Shown here one piece after another: positions 33,199 to 42,335 of a DNA stretch of 43,537 nt. Source of the DNA: Acidobacteriota bacterium (GTDB taxonomy: Bacteria > Acidobacteriota > Terriglobia > Acidiferrales > UBA7541). A program made the position numbers and the translations under genes. The stretch lies in NCBI GenBank assembly GCA_028877145.1, contig JAGWOX010000003.1:1-43537 (forward strand). The letters run 5' to 3'. Position 1 is the stretch's first letter, and each line of letters opens with the position of its first letter. Under the pieces are notes generated by a model, which was given only the letters and a program-made list of their open reading frames with translations, made no database searches and had not been told where the DNA came from.

Positions 33199-33654
33199 AT
33201 GGAACAAACGGTCGAGCGGCGGTATTGGATCCTGTCTTCCGATCCCCGCCAATATCATTGGGATACCCTGTTCGTGAAGGGGAAGGAGATGTGGCGCGGG
33301 GCTGGCTCGCGTCCGCCCGTGACGCGCGTGGTTAAGCAGATGAGGCGGGGCGACCGCGTCCTCGCCTACCACGGCACGCCCGATCGCTGGGTCTATGCGC
33401 TCGCCGAAGTCACCCGCGACCCTTACGTCGATCCCGGCGACCCGGCCAGCAAGGCCATGATCATCGACCTGCGCGCTCTCGAGCGCCTGCCGCGCCCCGT
33501 GCGCCTGGCCGACATCAAAGTGAATCCCCTCCTGCGCCACATGAAATTCCTGAAAAACCCCCGCATCCCCATCTCGGCCCTCACCGAACCCGAATACCGC
33601 GAAATCCTCCGCATGGGCGGCATAGTCCCCACCCCCGGCATGCCGTTGCCCTAG
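33199..33654 (+). CDS. EVE-domain protein
   Basis: A 151-residue protein that is essentially one EVE domain, a PUA-like fold thought to bind modified nucleotides in DNA or RNA. Typical features are the start ERRYWILSSDPRQYHWDTL, the loop MRRGDRVLAYHGTP and WVYALAEVTRDPYVDPGDP, with RMGGI at the end. The ATG at 33199 is preceded by CGGAG. A -10-like TATATT at 33173-33178 could belong to its promoter. It precedes MutM, so a link with nucleic acid quality control is possible, though it is only positional. Confidence 0.85.
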   Translation: MEQTVERRYWILSSDPRQYHWDTLFVKGKEMWRGAGSRPPVTRVVKQMRRGDRVLAYHGTPDRWVYALAEVTRDPYVDPGDPASKAMIIDLRALERLPRPVRLADIKVNPLLRHMKFLKNPRIPISALTEPEYREILRMGGIVPTPGMPLP

Positions 33655-33749
33655 CTGCCCGCCATGCCACGGACGGCCTCCTCCCTCCCGTGAGCCAGTG
33701 CCCTCGGCTCCAAGCCCGCGCTGTGCTAGCGTGGAGTGCGGAGAATTCG

Positions 33750-34664
33750 ATGCCGGAAATTGCCGAAGTCGAAACCGTTGCCCGTGGCCTGCGCCCCTTA
33801 GCCGGCCGCCGCATCCTTGCCGTCCGCTTCGGCAAAACCGATTTCATCGACCAGCCCGACCGCATCGAAACCTTGCTTCCCGGCAGCCGCGTTATCGAAG
33901 TCCGGCGCCACGGCAAGATGCTCCTCTTCCGGATGGAACCCGCCGTGCCGTCGCCGAATCCCGCCATGGCTCCGATCTGGCTGATCGTTCATCTCGGAAT
34001 GACCGGCCAGCTCGTTCTGCACGAAGCCGCACGACCCGCCGCGCCGCACACCCACGTCTGGTTCACGCTCGACGACGGCCGCGAGCTTCGCTACACGGAT
34101 ATTCGGCGCTTCGGCCACATGCGCATCGCCTCGCCCGAGGAGCTCACCACGCTCGTCGCCCCGCTCGGCGCCGATCCGCTCGAATTGACCGTAGCCGAAC
34201 TCCGCCGCAGGCTCGGCACGCGCCACGCGCGCGTGAAGGCGCTGCTGCTCGATCAGCATGTGTTGCGCGGCCTCGGCAACATTTATGCCGACGAGAGCCT
34301 CTGGCGCGCCCGTCTGCATCCGATGCGGCAAGGATCCGACTTGAGTGAGGAAGAAATGGGACGCCTCTGGCGAGCGATTCGCTCTGTAGTGAGCGAAGCC
34401 ATCCGCCTCGGCGGCACATCGATCTCCGACTACGTCGACGCGCTCGGCCGCCGCGGCGGCTATCAGAAACGCCTGCGCGTCTATCGCCGCCACGGCCGCC
34501 GCTGCGCACGCTGCAGCGCCACCATCGAGCGCGTGATCGTCGCCGGCCGCGGCACGCATTTCTGCCCGCGCTGCCAGCCCGCGCCTCGCCCCGCGCGCGC
34601 GTCACGACACTCCCGCGCCGCTTCCGCAAAAAAGAGGCTGCATCCCGCGCCCCGCCTGCGTTAG
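33750..34664 (+). CDS. mutM: formamidopyrimidine-DNA glycosylase
   Basis: Removes 8-oxoguanine and formamidopyrimidines and nicks the DNA at the site. The N-terminal catalytic Pro2 and Glu3 are present (MPEIAEVETV; the usual family start is PELPEVET, so Leu-Pro is Ile-Ala here). The DNA-contact Lys K56 (RRHGKMLLF), HLGMTGQL, the helix-two-turn-helix DQHVLRGLGNIYADESLW and a C-terminal zinc finger (CARC...CPRC) follow. The last 30 residues are a basic Arg/Ala/Ser tail beyond the zinc finger. The ATG at 33750 follows GGAG. At 304 residues it is slightly long because of the tail. Confidence 0.95.
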   Translation: MPEIAEVETVARGLRPLAGRRILAVRFGKTDFIDQPDRIETLLPGSRVIEVRRHGKMLLFRMEPAVPSPNPAMAPIWLIVHLGMTGQLVLHEAARPAAPHTHVWFTLDDGRELRYTDIRRFGHMRIASPEELTTLVAPLGADPLELTVAELRRRLGTRHARVKALLLDQHVLRGLGNIYADESLWRARLHPMRQGSDLSEEEMGRLWRAIRSVVSEAIRLGGTSISDYVDALGRRGGYQKRLRVYRRHGRRCARCSATIERVIVAGRGTHFCPRCQPAPRPARASRHSRAASAKKRLHPAPRLR

Positions 34665-34808
34665 AGTCTGCGACGTGGCATCCCCGTTTTTTGAAAGGCA
34701 CGGCTTCACAGCTTGCGGTGTAACGGGTCTCCATTTGCACGGCTCTAATCGTTGACGGCAGCTCTTGCCGGTTGCCACACACGCTCGAAAGAAAGGAAAA
34801 CCGGACCC

Positions 34809-36332
34809 ATGTCCACACGCCGATACCTGCTTGGCGTTGTCGTGATTGCGCTTGCCGCTGGCGCCGGGCTTGCCAGCCTGCGCGCTCAGCAGCCCGCGGC
34901 CAGCCCCTATCTCGATACCGACCGGAAAATTCTCGACGAGGTCAAGGATCACAACCAGATCATGGCCAATCTCGGGTATCTCTCCGACATGATTGGCCCG
35001 CGCCTCACCGGCAGCTCGAATCTCGACAAGGCGAACCATTGGACCGCCGACAAATTTCGCGAGTACGGCCTCGCGAACGTTCACCTGGAACCGTGGACCA
35101 TCGACCATGCCTGGTATCGCGGCACCGCCGAGGCGCGCATCGTCAGCCCAGCCGTTCACCCCATCAGTCTCGCCGCCGAAGGCTGGTCGCCTGGCACGAA
35201 AGGCGCCGTACACGGACCGGTTGTCTACGTGGAAGCGAAAAATGAGCAGGAACTCGACGCGTATCGCGGCAAACTGAAAAACGCCATCGTTATCACTTCG
35301 CCACCGCCCAAGGTCCCCGGTCCCTACCAGGCGCCCGAACAGCCCGAAGAGCGTCCCTATCATCCTCCGTTCGAGCTGCCCGCGTTCCTCATGCCGCAAA
35401 AGCCGGGCCAGCCCAAGCAGCCCTCCCCGTTCGAGTTTTTCCGCAAGGAAACGGCGTTCTTCAAGCAAGAGGGCGTCGCCGTCATCCTTCGCGATTCCTT
35501 CAAGCCGGATGCCTTGCTCACAATGACGGGAGAAGGCGGCTCGGATTTTCACATCGGCCCGCTGCCTGTCGCCTTCATCCCCCATGAAGATTACCTGCTC
35601 ATCTGGCGCCTGCTGCAGCGCGGGCCGGTCCAGATGGAAGTGAACATCCAGACGTCGTTCAGCCCGAAGCCGGTGACCGTTTACAACACCGTCGCTGAAC
35701 TTCCCGGCGCCGATCCGAATCAAGTCGTTATCATCGGCGCGCATCTCGATTCCTGGGACCTCGCCGAAGGCTCGACCGACAATGGCACCGGTTCGATGGT
35801 CATTCTCGAAGCTGCCCGCGCCCTGAAAGCCCTCGGCATTCAGCCCAAACGCACCATCCGCTTCGTCCTGTTCACCGGAGAAGAAGAGGGCCTGGTCGGC
35901 TCGCGCCGCTATGTCCAAGCGCATCGCGCCGATATGGACAAGATCGACGCCGTTCTCGTTCACGACACCGGTTCCGGCCGCGTTCTCACGCTCGGCCTCC
36001 ACGGCAACTATCAGGACCGCGAGGTCGTCGATCACGTCCTCGCACCGCTTGACGATCTCGGCTTGGGCCTTATCGAGCCGTCTCTTTCGCTCGAATTCGG
36101 CACCGACCATGCTTCCTTCAACGAAGCCGGTGTCCCGGGTTTCTGGTGCGTACAGGACCCCTACAACTATCCGCGCACCCACCATTCCCAGGTCGATACG
36201 TTCGACATGGCAAATCAGGACAACCTCGTCGAGGGTGCGCAAGTCGTCGCCGCCTGGGCGTGGAACACGGCCGAGTGGCCCGAAATGATGCCCCGCATGC
36301 CGCTCTCAAAGGAGCCTAAACTGCCGTTCTAG
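34809..36332 (+). CDS. exported M28 family zinc peptidase
   Basis: A 507-residue protein with a signal peptide ([20 protein letters not shown], ending near LRAQ). An N-terminal part with an inserted PA-like region (about 110-290) is followed by a catalytic domain. Zinc-site residues of the M28 family are seen in [41 protein letters not shown] and [11 protein letters not shown]28 enzymes are aminopeptidases or carboxypeptidases acting on exported peptides. The ATG at 34809 follows AAAGGAAAA. It is 20 bases ahead of the dtd gene, so they may be cotranscribed. Confidence 0.92.
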   Translation: MSTRRYLLGVVVIALAAGAGLASLRAQQPAASPYLDTDRKILDEVKDHNQIMANLGYLSDMIGPRLTGSSNLDKANHWTADKFREYGLANVHLEPWTIDHAWYRGTAEARIVSPAVHPISLAAEGWSPGTKGAVHGPVVYVEAKNEQELDAYRGKLKNAIVITSPPPKVPGPYQAPEQPEERPYHPPFELPAFLMPQKPGQPKQPSPFEFFRKETAFFKQEGVAVILRDSFKPDALLTMTGEGGSDFHIGPLPVAFIPHEDYLLIWRLLQRGPVQMEVNIQTSFSPKPVTVYNTVAELPGADPNQVVIIGAHLDSWDLAEGSTDNGTGSMVILEAARALKALGIQPKRTIRFVLFTGEEEGLVGSRRYVQAHRADMDKIDAVLVHDTGSGRVLTLGLHGNYQDREVVDHVLAPLDDLGLGLIEPSLSLEFGTDHASFNEAGVPGFWCVQDPYNYPRTHHSQVDTFDMANQDNLVEGAQVVAAWAWNTAEWPEMMPRMPLSKEPKLPF

Positions 36333-36351
36333 GGCCAGGTGGCGAACAACG

Positions 36352-36801
36352 ATGCGAGCGGTGGTCCAGCGAGTGAGCCGCGGCCGCGTGACGGTCGATG
36401 GCCGCGTGGTGGGAGAGATCGGCGCCGGGATGGTGGTGTTGGTAGGCGTTGGACGCGACGACACGCCCGAGGCCGCCAGCTATCTCGCCGAGAAGATCGT
36501 GCACTTGCGGATCTTCGAGGACGCCGAAGGCAAGATGAACCGCTCGCTCATCGAAGCCGGGGGTGCTGTACTGGTCGTTTCTCAGTTCACTCTGTACGGC
36601 GACGTGCGCCGTGGGCGCCGCCCGGGTTTCGACCGTGCCGCGCCGCCGGAAGTCGCCAACCGGCTCTACGAGGCGCTCGTCGCCGGCCTGCGTGCGCATC
36701 ACGTTCGCGTCGAAACCGGCGTGTTCCAGGCCCACATGACCGTCGACCTCTCCAACGAAGGTCCCGTCACCATCCTCCTCGACTCCGAAAAGACCTTTTA
36801 G
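36352..36801 (+). CDS. dtd: D-aminoacyl-tRNA deacylase
   Basis: Hydrolyses D-aminoacyl and glycyl errors from tRNA. At 149 residues it is a typical DTD1. The two active-site motifs are SQFTLYGD and, near the C-terminus, NEGPVT (family NxGPVT). The start [17 protein letters not shown] and the segment [20 protein letters not shown] are characteristic. It is in a quality-control gene neighbourhood with MutM and EVE proteins. A single palindrome of the dispersed type lies ten bases after its stop. Confidence 0.95.
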   Translation: MRAVVQRVSRGRVTVDGRVVGEIGAGMVVLVGVGRDDTPEAASYLAEKIVHLRIFEDAEGKMNRSLIEAGGAVLVVSQFTLYGDVRRGRRPGFDRAAPPEVANRLYEALVAGLRAHHVRVETGVFQAHMTVDLSNEGPVTILLDSEKTF

Positions 36802-36810
36802 CAATGTGGC

Positions 36811-36828
36811 GGCGGGTTTCAGCCCGCC
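36811..36828. repeat. single palindrome of the dispersed type
   Basis: GGCGGG-tttcag-CCCGCC lies between dtd and the acetyltransferase. The core is the same style (GGGTTTCAGCCC) as the internal hairpins in the composite repeats at 2.4 and 27.3 kb. The hairpin could also end the dtd transcript, though no T-run follows. Confidence 0.6.
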
Positions 36829-36882
36829 ATTCGCCTCATGCTAAAATTCACGCTTGCCCGCGAATTCAGCGCTCCGAAAATC

Positions 36883-37326
36883 ATGACCGCGGCTCAGCCG
36901 ATCATCCGCCCCGCGCGCGCCGAAGACGCCGCGGCCCTCGCGCCGCTCGCCACGCAGCTCGGTTATCCCTCCACCACGGCGGACATCGAATCCCGCCTCG
37001 CCCTCATTCTGCCCGACCCCAATCAACTCGTTGCCGTCGCCGAACTCTCGGGCCAGGTTGTCGGCTGGATTCATGTGGCGCTCTACCTGACGCTCGAATC
37101 CGGCATCGCAGTCGAAATCCGCGGCCTGGTGGTCGAGGAGAAGCGCCGCGGCATGGGCCTCGGCCGCGCCCTGCTTGCGCACGCCGAAGACTGGGCGCGC
37201 CAGCGCGGCGCGCGCGCCGTACGGCTGCGCTCGAATGTCGTCCGCGACGGGGCACACGCCTTCTACCAGCACCTCGGCTACTCGGTCGTCAAGACGCAGC
37301 ACGCTTTCCGAAAGAATCTCGATTGA
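36883..37326 (+). CDS. GNAT family N-acetyltransferase
   Basis: A 147-residue GNAT protein. It starts IIRPARAEDAAALAPLA, has GWIHVALYL and the acetyl-CoA pyrophosphate loop EEKRRGMGLGRALLAHAE (motif A, RxxGxG/A). It ends with GAHAFYQHLGYSVVKTQHAF (motif B). The substrate cannot be assigned. The ATG at 36883 gives the normal N-terminus; an upstream ATG at 36838 would add 15 residues. It lies downstream of dtd in the same direction. Confidence 0.88.
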   Translation: MTAAQPIIRPARAEDAAALAPLATQLGYPSTTADIESRLALILPDPNQLVAVAELSGQVVGWIHVALYLTLESGIAVEIRGLVVEEKRRGMGLGRALLAHAEDWARQRGARAVRLRSNVVRDGAHAFYQHLGYSVVKTQHAFRKNLD

Positions 37327-37343
37327 GCGCGCCGAACCGCTCT

Positions 37344-37373
37344 TTGACAGCCCTCCGTCATTTCCAGTATTCT
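37344..37373 (+). promoter_or_regulatory. promoter of the marR gene
   Basis: TTGACA (37344-37349), an 18-base spacer and TATTCT (37368-37373) form a good promoter, 50 bases before the MarR start codon. Confidence 0.65.
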
Positions 37374-37374
37374 G

Positions 37375-37385
37375 TCGTACAACGA
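37375..37385 (+). promoter_or_regulatory. candidate MarR operator TCGT-aca-ACGA
   Basis: An exact 4+4 inverted repeat with three bases between, touching the -10 box and probable start site of the marR promoter. Many MarR proteins repress their own gene by binding such a palindrome over the promoter, so self-regulation is plausible. The arms are short. Confidence 0.35.
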
Positions 37386-37422
37386 TACTTAGCCTGACGG
37401 AACAGGAGAGGCCCTCGCCGCC

Positions 37423-37887
37423 ATGAAAAATGCGGATTATCGCGCCCTGGCCGATTTCCGATATCAGATTCGCTGCTTTCTGAACCTCAGCGAGCAGGCG
37501 GCCCGCGCTGCCGGACTCGAACCGCAGCATCATCAGATCCTGCTGGCCATCAAGGGCGCGCCGGCGGGGCAGGACCCGACTGTGAGCTACTTGGCCGAGC
37601 GGCTGCATCTCCAGCACCATAGCCTCGTCGAGTTGCTCGACCGCCTCGAGGCCCGGCGGCTCGCCCGCCGCGTCCGCAGCAGTGCAGATCGCCGCGTGGT
37701 CCTCGTCCGAATCACGCGGCGCGGCGAACGGATCCTGCGCGACCTGACGCTGCATCACAGGAATCTCCTGCGCACGGCGGGGCCGGCGCTTGTCGGGGCA
37801 CTCCGGCAGGCGATCGCCCCTGTCCCGGAGGCCCGCGGCAGGCCCGCGCTCGTCCCCGGGAGGCGGAGAAAAGCCGGGCTCCCGTAA
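37423..37887 (+). CDS. MarR family transcriptional regulator
   Basis: A 154-residue winged-helix regulator. A helical N-terminus (ADFRYQIRCFLNLSEQAARAAG) leads to the DNA-binding domain. Its parts are PQHHQILLAIKG, then VSYLAERLHLQHHSLVELLDRLEARRL for the recognition helix, and the wing RSSADRRVVLVRITRRGERIL. The C-terminal half (PEARGRPALVPGRRRKAG) is basic and less family-like. The ATG at 37423 follows AACAGGAGAGG. It is convergent with the CLC channel genes and shares sequence features with the frameshifted MarR at 42 kb. Confidence 0.9.
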   Translation: MKNADYRALADFRYQIRCFLNLSEQAARAAGLEPQHHQILLAIKGAPAGQDPTVSYLAERLHLQHHSLVELLDRLEARRLARRVRSSADRRVVLVRITRRGERILRDLTLHHRNLLRTAGPALVGALRQAIAPVPEARGRPALVPGRRRKAGLP

Positions 37888-38078
37888 TCCTCAAGCAGGA
37901 GCGCTGAGGCAATGCCACCGTGGGTCGTTATTCCAGGAAGTCTCCGTCCCAGCTGATCTGTCACATTGCGAGGTTATTGCCGCGCGAGGAAACGGTGCAT
38001 GGCTGCTGAGAGCGCGGCCGTCGCTTTTGGCGGCAGCGCCGCGATATGCGCAGAGGACTCGTTGGGGATCGATCGATT

Positions 38079-39905
38079 TCAGGAGCCCTTTGTTGTTTTC
38101 TTGATGACTGCCGTTCCCGATTCCCGGTTTTCCTCCTCCATCAGCCAACGTCGCAGTTGCAGGATGTCGTTAGCCCGAGCGATTCCGATCGGATTGCGCG
38201 GGCCGTTCGACTGAACGACCACGACATTCTCGACGTTCTTTAGCAGCATATCGCGGTTCACCTGGTCAACCGTTTCGCCCGCATAGGCCAGGACATAATC
38301 CCCGCGAGCAAGCTCACGCATCTTGAAATGGTGGTCAGGTGGCTCGACTCTGAGAAGGTCATAGGCTTCCACGATTCCCACCAATGTCCCGTCCTTTTCC
38401 ACGACCGGCATCAACCCCAGACTTTCGGATGAAGAATTCTTCAGGATTGTCCGCAGCTCGTCATCGGCCTGGATTACGTTGAACTCCTTGTGCATGACCT
38501 GATCAATCCGCGCGCGCATCAAGACCGGCACGGAATAATCCTGGAGCACGATCAAACCACGCTTCACGAGTTTCAGAGTCATGATGGAGTCCCGACTGAA
38601 CAAACGCACGAATCCATCGGAGATCATGACGCAGACGATGAGCGGAAGCAGCGAATTCGGATTGTGACTGAGTTCAAACAGGAAGACGATGCTCGTGAAG
38701 GGCGCACGGGCAATACCTCCAAACACGGCGGCCATGGCTGCCAGCGCATAAAACGCCGGGTCGCTCACGAGGTGCGGGAAGACGTGTTGGCATCCTACGG
38801 CAAAAGCCGCCCCGATGCCCCCACCCACAACCAGAGAGGGAGCAAAGACGCCGCCCGTGGTTCCCGAACCGAGAGAAATCACAAGCGCCCAGAACTTGGC
38901 TATGGAGATGCCGAGGAGGCTGCCCACCGTCAGGCGGTCATTCAGCATATCGCGTATGGTGTCGTAACTGGTACCGAAGACCTGCGGATAAAAATATCCA
39001 ACGATGCCCAGAATCAACGCGCCAATGGCTGGCGACCAAATCAGGGACCGCTTGATCGGGAGGTGGTCGAAGAAATCTTCCAGCCAGGAGAGAGCGCGGA
39101 TCATGGCGATGCCGACGATCCCCATCAGCACGCCCATCAAAGCAAACAGCCACAACTCGGTCATGCCGGTAAGTTTGAAGGCCGGAGTCGGAAACAGAGG
39201 AGCCCATCCCACGAAGTGAATGCGGACTCCCGTCGCCACAGCAGAAGCAAGAGCCACGGGAATGAAGGAACGAGCGCGCAGCTCGAATAACAAGAGTTCG
39301 ATGGCCACGAGGACTCCCGCAAGCGGCGCTGTGAAAGTGGCCGCCATTCCGGCCGCAGCCCCCGCGGCAAGCAAGACGCGCCGGTAATACGGCGTGAGCC
39401 CCACGGCTTTGCCGAAGAGCGATCCGAAAGCGGCGCCCGTTTGAATGATGGGTCCTTCGGCTCCGAATGGCCCACCGGTCCCAATCGCAAAAGCGGTAGC
39501 CAGTGGCTTGAGGATTGCCACGCGAGTCCGCATGCGGCTGTGGCTGAACAGCACCGCTTCCATCGCTTCCGGTATCCCGTGACCTTTGAGCGTCGGTTCC
39601 CAATACTGGACCATCACACCGACCAAAAGCCCACCGATCACCGGGATCAATACCACCCAGACCCCCAGATGATGATTGGCTGGATAAGTGATCCGGAAGG
39701 ATGCCTTCCCGTAGAAAAAGAGGTTCGTGAAGAGATAAATGAGTTCGAGCAGACCTTGCGCTACCAGACCGCCGATAAGCCCCATCAACAGAGCATAACC
39801 ACACACCTTAATGACCTGGGGCTCAAGGCCTACACCGAACTGGCTCTTTCTGGGAATCGTCGATTCGGGCGTACTCATGGCTTCGGAAGACGAGGAACCA
39901 AGCAT
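38079..39905 (-). CDS. CLC-type chloride channel/antiporter with CBS domains (downstream copy)
   Basis: A 608-residue membrane protein. The CLC core has HGIPEAMEAV (position of the GSGIP motif, Ser replaced by His), GGPFGAEGPIIQTG with the gating Glu, AIELLLFELRARSF and GTTGGVFAPSLVVGGG. Two CBS domains follow at the C-terminus (ending GIARANDILQLRRWL). The ATG at 39905 is chosen because AGGAGG (39912-39917) lies six bases upstream. A later ATG at 39878 and earlier ones lack a ribosome site. It is the second of two CLC genes on the minus strand, 147 bases after the other. It may act in anion or pH balance. It is convergent with the intact marR gene. Confidence 0.92.
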   Translation of the reverse strand: MLGSSSSEAMSTPESTIPRKSQFGVGLEPQVIKVCGYALLMGLIGGLVAQGLLELIYLFTNLFFYGKASFRITYPANHHLGVWVVLIPVIGGLLVGVMVQYWEPTLKGHGIPEAMEAVLFSHSRMRTRVAILKPLATAFAIGTGGPFGAEGPIIQTGAAFGSLFGKAVGLTPYYRRVLLAAGAAAGMAATFTAPLAGVLVAIELLLFELRARSFIPVALASAVATGVRIHFVGWAPLFPTPAFKLTGMTELWLFALMGVLMGIVGIAMIRALSWLEDFFDHLPIKRSLIWSPAIGALILGIVGYFYPQVFGTSYDTIRDMLNDRLTVGSLLGISIAKFWALVISLGSGTTGGVFAPSLVVGGGIGAAFAVGCQHVFPHLVSDPAFYALAAMAAVFGGIARAPFTSIVFLFELSHNPNSLLPLIVCVMISDGFVRLFSRDSIMTLKLVKRGLIVLQDYSVPVLMRARIDQVMHKEFNVIQADDELRTILKNSSSESLGLMPVVEKDGTLVGIVEAYDLLRVEPPDHHFKMRELARGDYVLAYAGETVDQVNRDMLLKNVENVVVVQSNGPRNPIGIARANDILQLRRWLMEEENRESGTAVIKKTTKGS

Positions 39906-39911
39906 CAGAAG

Positions 39912-39917
39912 CCTCCT
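39912..39917 (-). promoter_or_regulatory. ribosome binding site that sets the CLC start
   Basis: AGGAGG on the minus strand, six bases before the ATG at 39905. It decides between several in-frame Met codons of the CLC gene. Confidence 0.75.
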
Positions 39918-40052
39918 GCACATTGCTGCGATGCGTCTTTGTCCATCGCAGGGAAACACGAAAGTCAATCCCGCAACTGGCGGTGAGCGCTGGAAATGGC
40001 CAACGGATTCCGCCCGCGTACGCCGGCTCCGGCGCCGCAGGGAGACGCGTTC

Positions 40053-41891
40053 TCAGACCGCTTCGGTTCGGTTCTCGAATTCGCGCTCATTGGAGGTCGC
40101 TTCAGGGGGAGCCTCCACTGTTTCCTCACGGCGAATCTTCAACGCCTCCAAAATATCCGTCTTCGTCAGGATGCCTTCCAACTTACCTTTGGCCGAGATC
40201 ACCAAGAGCATATGATGTCGGCGCTCACTCGAGAGAAGGCGGAGGGCTTCCATCAGGTCGCAGTCGGCGGAAACCTTCAGGACATTTCTATCGGTCAGGT
40301 CCCCGACCTGCCTATTCCTCCATTTCTCGGGAGGGACTCGGGCAAGCGACCACCACGAAATCGTCCCCAGGAGTTCCTGGTCTTCAAAGACGGGGAAGGC
40401 GGTGTGGCGGTAGCGCGGTGAAATGAAGTTTATGAACTCACTCAAGCTCAAGCATGCCTGCACGGAAATCACATGCCGTTGCATCACTTCGCCCACCGCG
40501 ATGCTTCTCAGTTCATGTACTTTGGTACTCTCGTGTAGTCGCTGCTCACCTGAGACTGAAGCATCCCCGGAAACCGCATAGGCCACGGCCGAGCCGATCA
40601 GAGTGGGGATTATGAAGGCGTGGCCGCCGGTCGCCTCCGCCACAAACGCGACAGCAGCGAGCGGCGTCTTATAGCCGGCCGCAATGAAAGCAGCCATGCC
40701 CACCGCCGCATAGAGTTCGACGGAGGGCCTGTGGGTCAGCTGGGCAAAGGCGGTACCCAGGGAGCCGCCGGCGAGAAAGAGCGGAACGAACATGGCGCTG
40801 ACGCCCCCTAAGGCCAGGGTGAAGATAGTCGCGCAGAGCTTCAACGCGCCGAATGCAATCAGTTCCAGCGTGCTGTGATGCATGCCCAGGATGAGCTGGA
40901 CCGCCTCATAGTTCGGTCCCAGCGGCACAAGGGGGCCCTTGAATAGGGTCAGAAACAGAAGCCCGCAGAGGCCGGTGAACAGACCACCCACGGCCAGCTT
41001 CATCCAATGGGGCATCCTCCACATGATCACAAAGCTGCGGGCGCGTCGGAATGTGATCGCAAAGGTCATGGCCGTAAGTCCGATCACTACGCCGAGGGCC
41101 GCGCACCACAGCAGGTCGCGGCCTCTAAAGGATGTCGCGCTGGCGAAGTCGAAAAGAGGTGACGAGCCCAAAAAGGAAGCCAGCGTAACGTAGGAGACAA
41201 CCGATGCGATCAGAGAAGGCAGCAAGGCTTCATGAGCCAGATCGTCCTTGTATGGCATTTCCAGCGCGAACACCAGCCCGGTAAGTGGCGCGCGAAATAC
41301 CGCCGCCATGCCGGCCGCCGCGCCGCTGATCAGCATGATTCGCCGGTCGCGAGGCTCCAGACTGAATCTCCATCTCCGCATTTGGGCCCATAACCACGAG
41401 CCGATAGCGCCTCCGCCATAAATGCTGGGTCCTTCCAGCGCGGCACTGCCCCCGAAGCCCACCGTGGTGATCGCGGACAGCAGCTTGGGCACGAAGGGCC
41501 GTGCATCGATATCGCCCTGGTGTTCGTGATATGAGCTGATGATCTCTTCGGTCGAATGTTCGTCAGGATCGCGCGTCCAGAACTGCATGATAAATCCTGT
41601 GACGGCAAATGACAGGATCATGCCTGGTACGATGGACCAGTGGTGCTGCAGGTAGTAACCGAGCACTGCGGGCCATAATCTTCCCAGAATAATCACAACC
41701 AGACCGGTGATCACCAGACCCGTGATCAGGCCGATCACCGGCGCGATTACCAGCCACTTCCCAAGATCGCGCGAATATGTCGCGGCAAGATCTTCGTGGA
41801 CCAGTGGCAAGTATTTGCGTAGAAGCGGGTGCTTCAAGACCCAGCTTACCGTTCTCCGCTTCTTTTTCCGTATCTCACCCGTTCGACTCAC
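40053..41891 (-). CDS. CLC-type chloride channel/antiporter with CBS domains (upstream copy)
   Basis: A 612-residue membrane protein with about ten or more helices. Recognisable CLC motifs are FGGSAALEGPSIYGGGAIGS with the gating Glu and LGGVSAMFVPLFLAGG. The first motif (GSGIP) is not present in its normal form; the region reads WTRDPDEHSTEEIISSYHEH. Two CBS domains lie at the C-terminus (about 445-580, HVISVQACLSLSEFI and DLMEALRLLSSERRHHMLL). A GTG at 41891 is the start, preceded by AAGGAGAG. The protein differs widely from the neighbouring CLC, so they are not recent copies. It follows the damaged MarR gene and precedes the other CLC on the same strand. Confidence 0.92.
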   Translation of the reverse strand: MSRTGEIRKKKRRTVSWVLKHPLLRKYLPLVHEDLAATYSRDLGKWLVIAPVIGLITGLVITGLVVIILGRLWPAVLGYYLQHHWSIVPGMILSFAVTGFIMQFWTRDPDEHSTEEIISSYHEHQGDIDARPFVPKLLSAITTVGFGGSAALEGPSIYGGGAIGSWLWAQMRRWRFSLEPRDRRIMLISGAAAGMAAVFRAPLTGLVFALEMPYKDDLAHEALLPSLIASVVSYVTLASFLGSSPLFDFASATSFRGRDLLWCAALGVVIGLTAMTFAITFRRARSFVIMWRMPHWMKLAVGGLFTGLCGLLFLTLFKGPLVPLGPNYEAVQLILGMHHSTLELIAFGALKLCATIFTLALGGVSAMFVPLFLAGGSLGTAFAQLTHRPSVELYAAVGMAAFIAAGYKTPLAAVAFVAEATGGHAFIIPTLIGSAVAYAVSGDASVSGEQRLHESTKVHELRSIAVGEVMQRHVISVQACLSLSEFINFISPRYRHTAFPVFEDQELLGTISWWSLARVPPEKWRNRQVGDLTDRNVLKVSADCDLMEALRLLSSERRHHMLLVISAKGKLEGILTKTDILEALKIRREETVEAPPEATSNEREFENRTEAV

Positions 41892-41963
41892 TGTCTTCTC
41901 TCTCTCCTTATCGCCGCGGCATCGCCGATAAATTCACGGATACAAATGCGCCGAAGATCCGGA

Positions 41964-42335
41964 TCAAGCGCCCCTCTTCGTGGGTTCAAGTCCTCGAGGC
42001 GGAGTCCTGAGGCTGCCCGACAAAACTTCATGCACCCGCCTTACCTCTTCCTTGTGTAGCCTGGCGAGCTTCGAGAGGATTCTTTCTCCGCGCCTGGTCA
42101 AGGAAACCAAGAGGAACCTGCGGTCACGAGTGTCATGTCGCTTGCGAACGAGTCCGCTTTTCGCGGCGCGCTCCAACAAGCTGCACCACCGCATTCCGAT
42201 GTTCCTGCGGGTACTCGGCCAGTTCCGAGACAGTGGATCGGCCCCGCCCGGTGTATCCGGCCACGCCAACATCAAGCCAGTATATCGCAATGCGACCAAA
42301 TATATATCTTGATGTGACCTTTTTCTAACAAGCAA
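41964..42335 (-). pseudogene. frameshifted MarR family regulator
   Basis: The frame ending at 41964 carries a good MarR wing (LVRKRHDTRDRRFLLVSLTRRGERIL) but has no normal N-terminus. The missing recognition-helix part, TVSELAEYPQEHRNAVVQLV, is encoded in a second frame at 42175-42234 and joins the first frame if one base is removed near 42173. A third piece resembling the preceding helix (SHQDIYLVAL) is at about 42288-42317 in the original frame. At least two frame changes are therefore needed, and the N-terminal dimer helix is gone. It sits just ahead of the CLC genes, so it may once have regulated them. Confidence 0.6.

Noticed and set aside
42285-42295. TCGCA-A-TGCGA palindrome as an operator for the MarR at 42 kb
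   Set aside because: It lies inside the degraded coding remnant of that gene and not in a promoter, so the symmetry is probably accidental.
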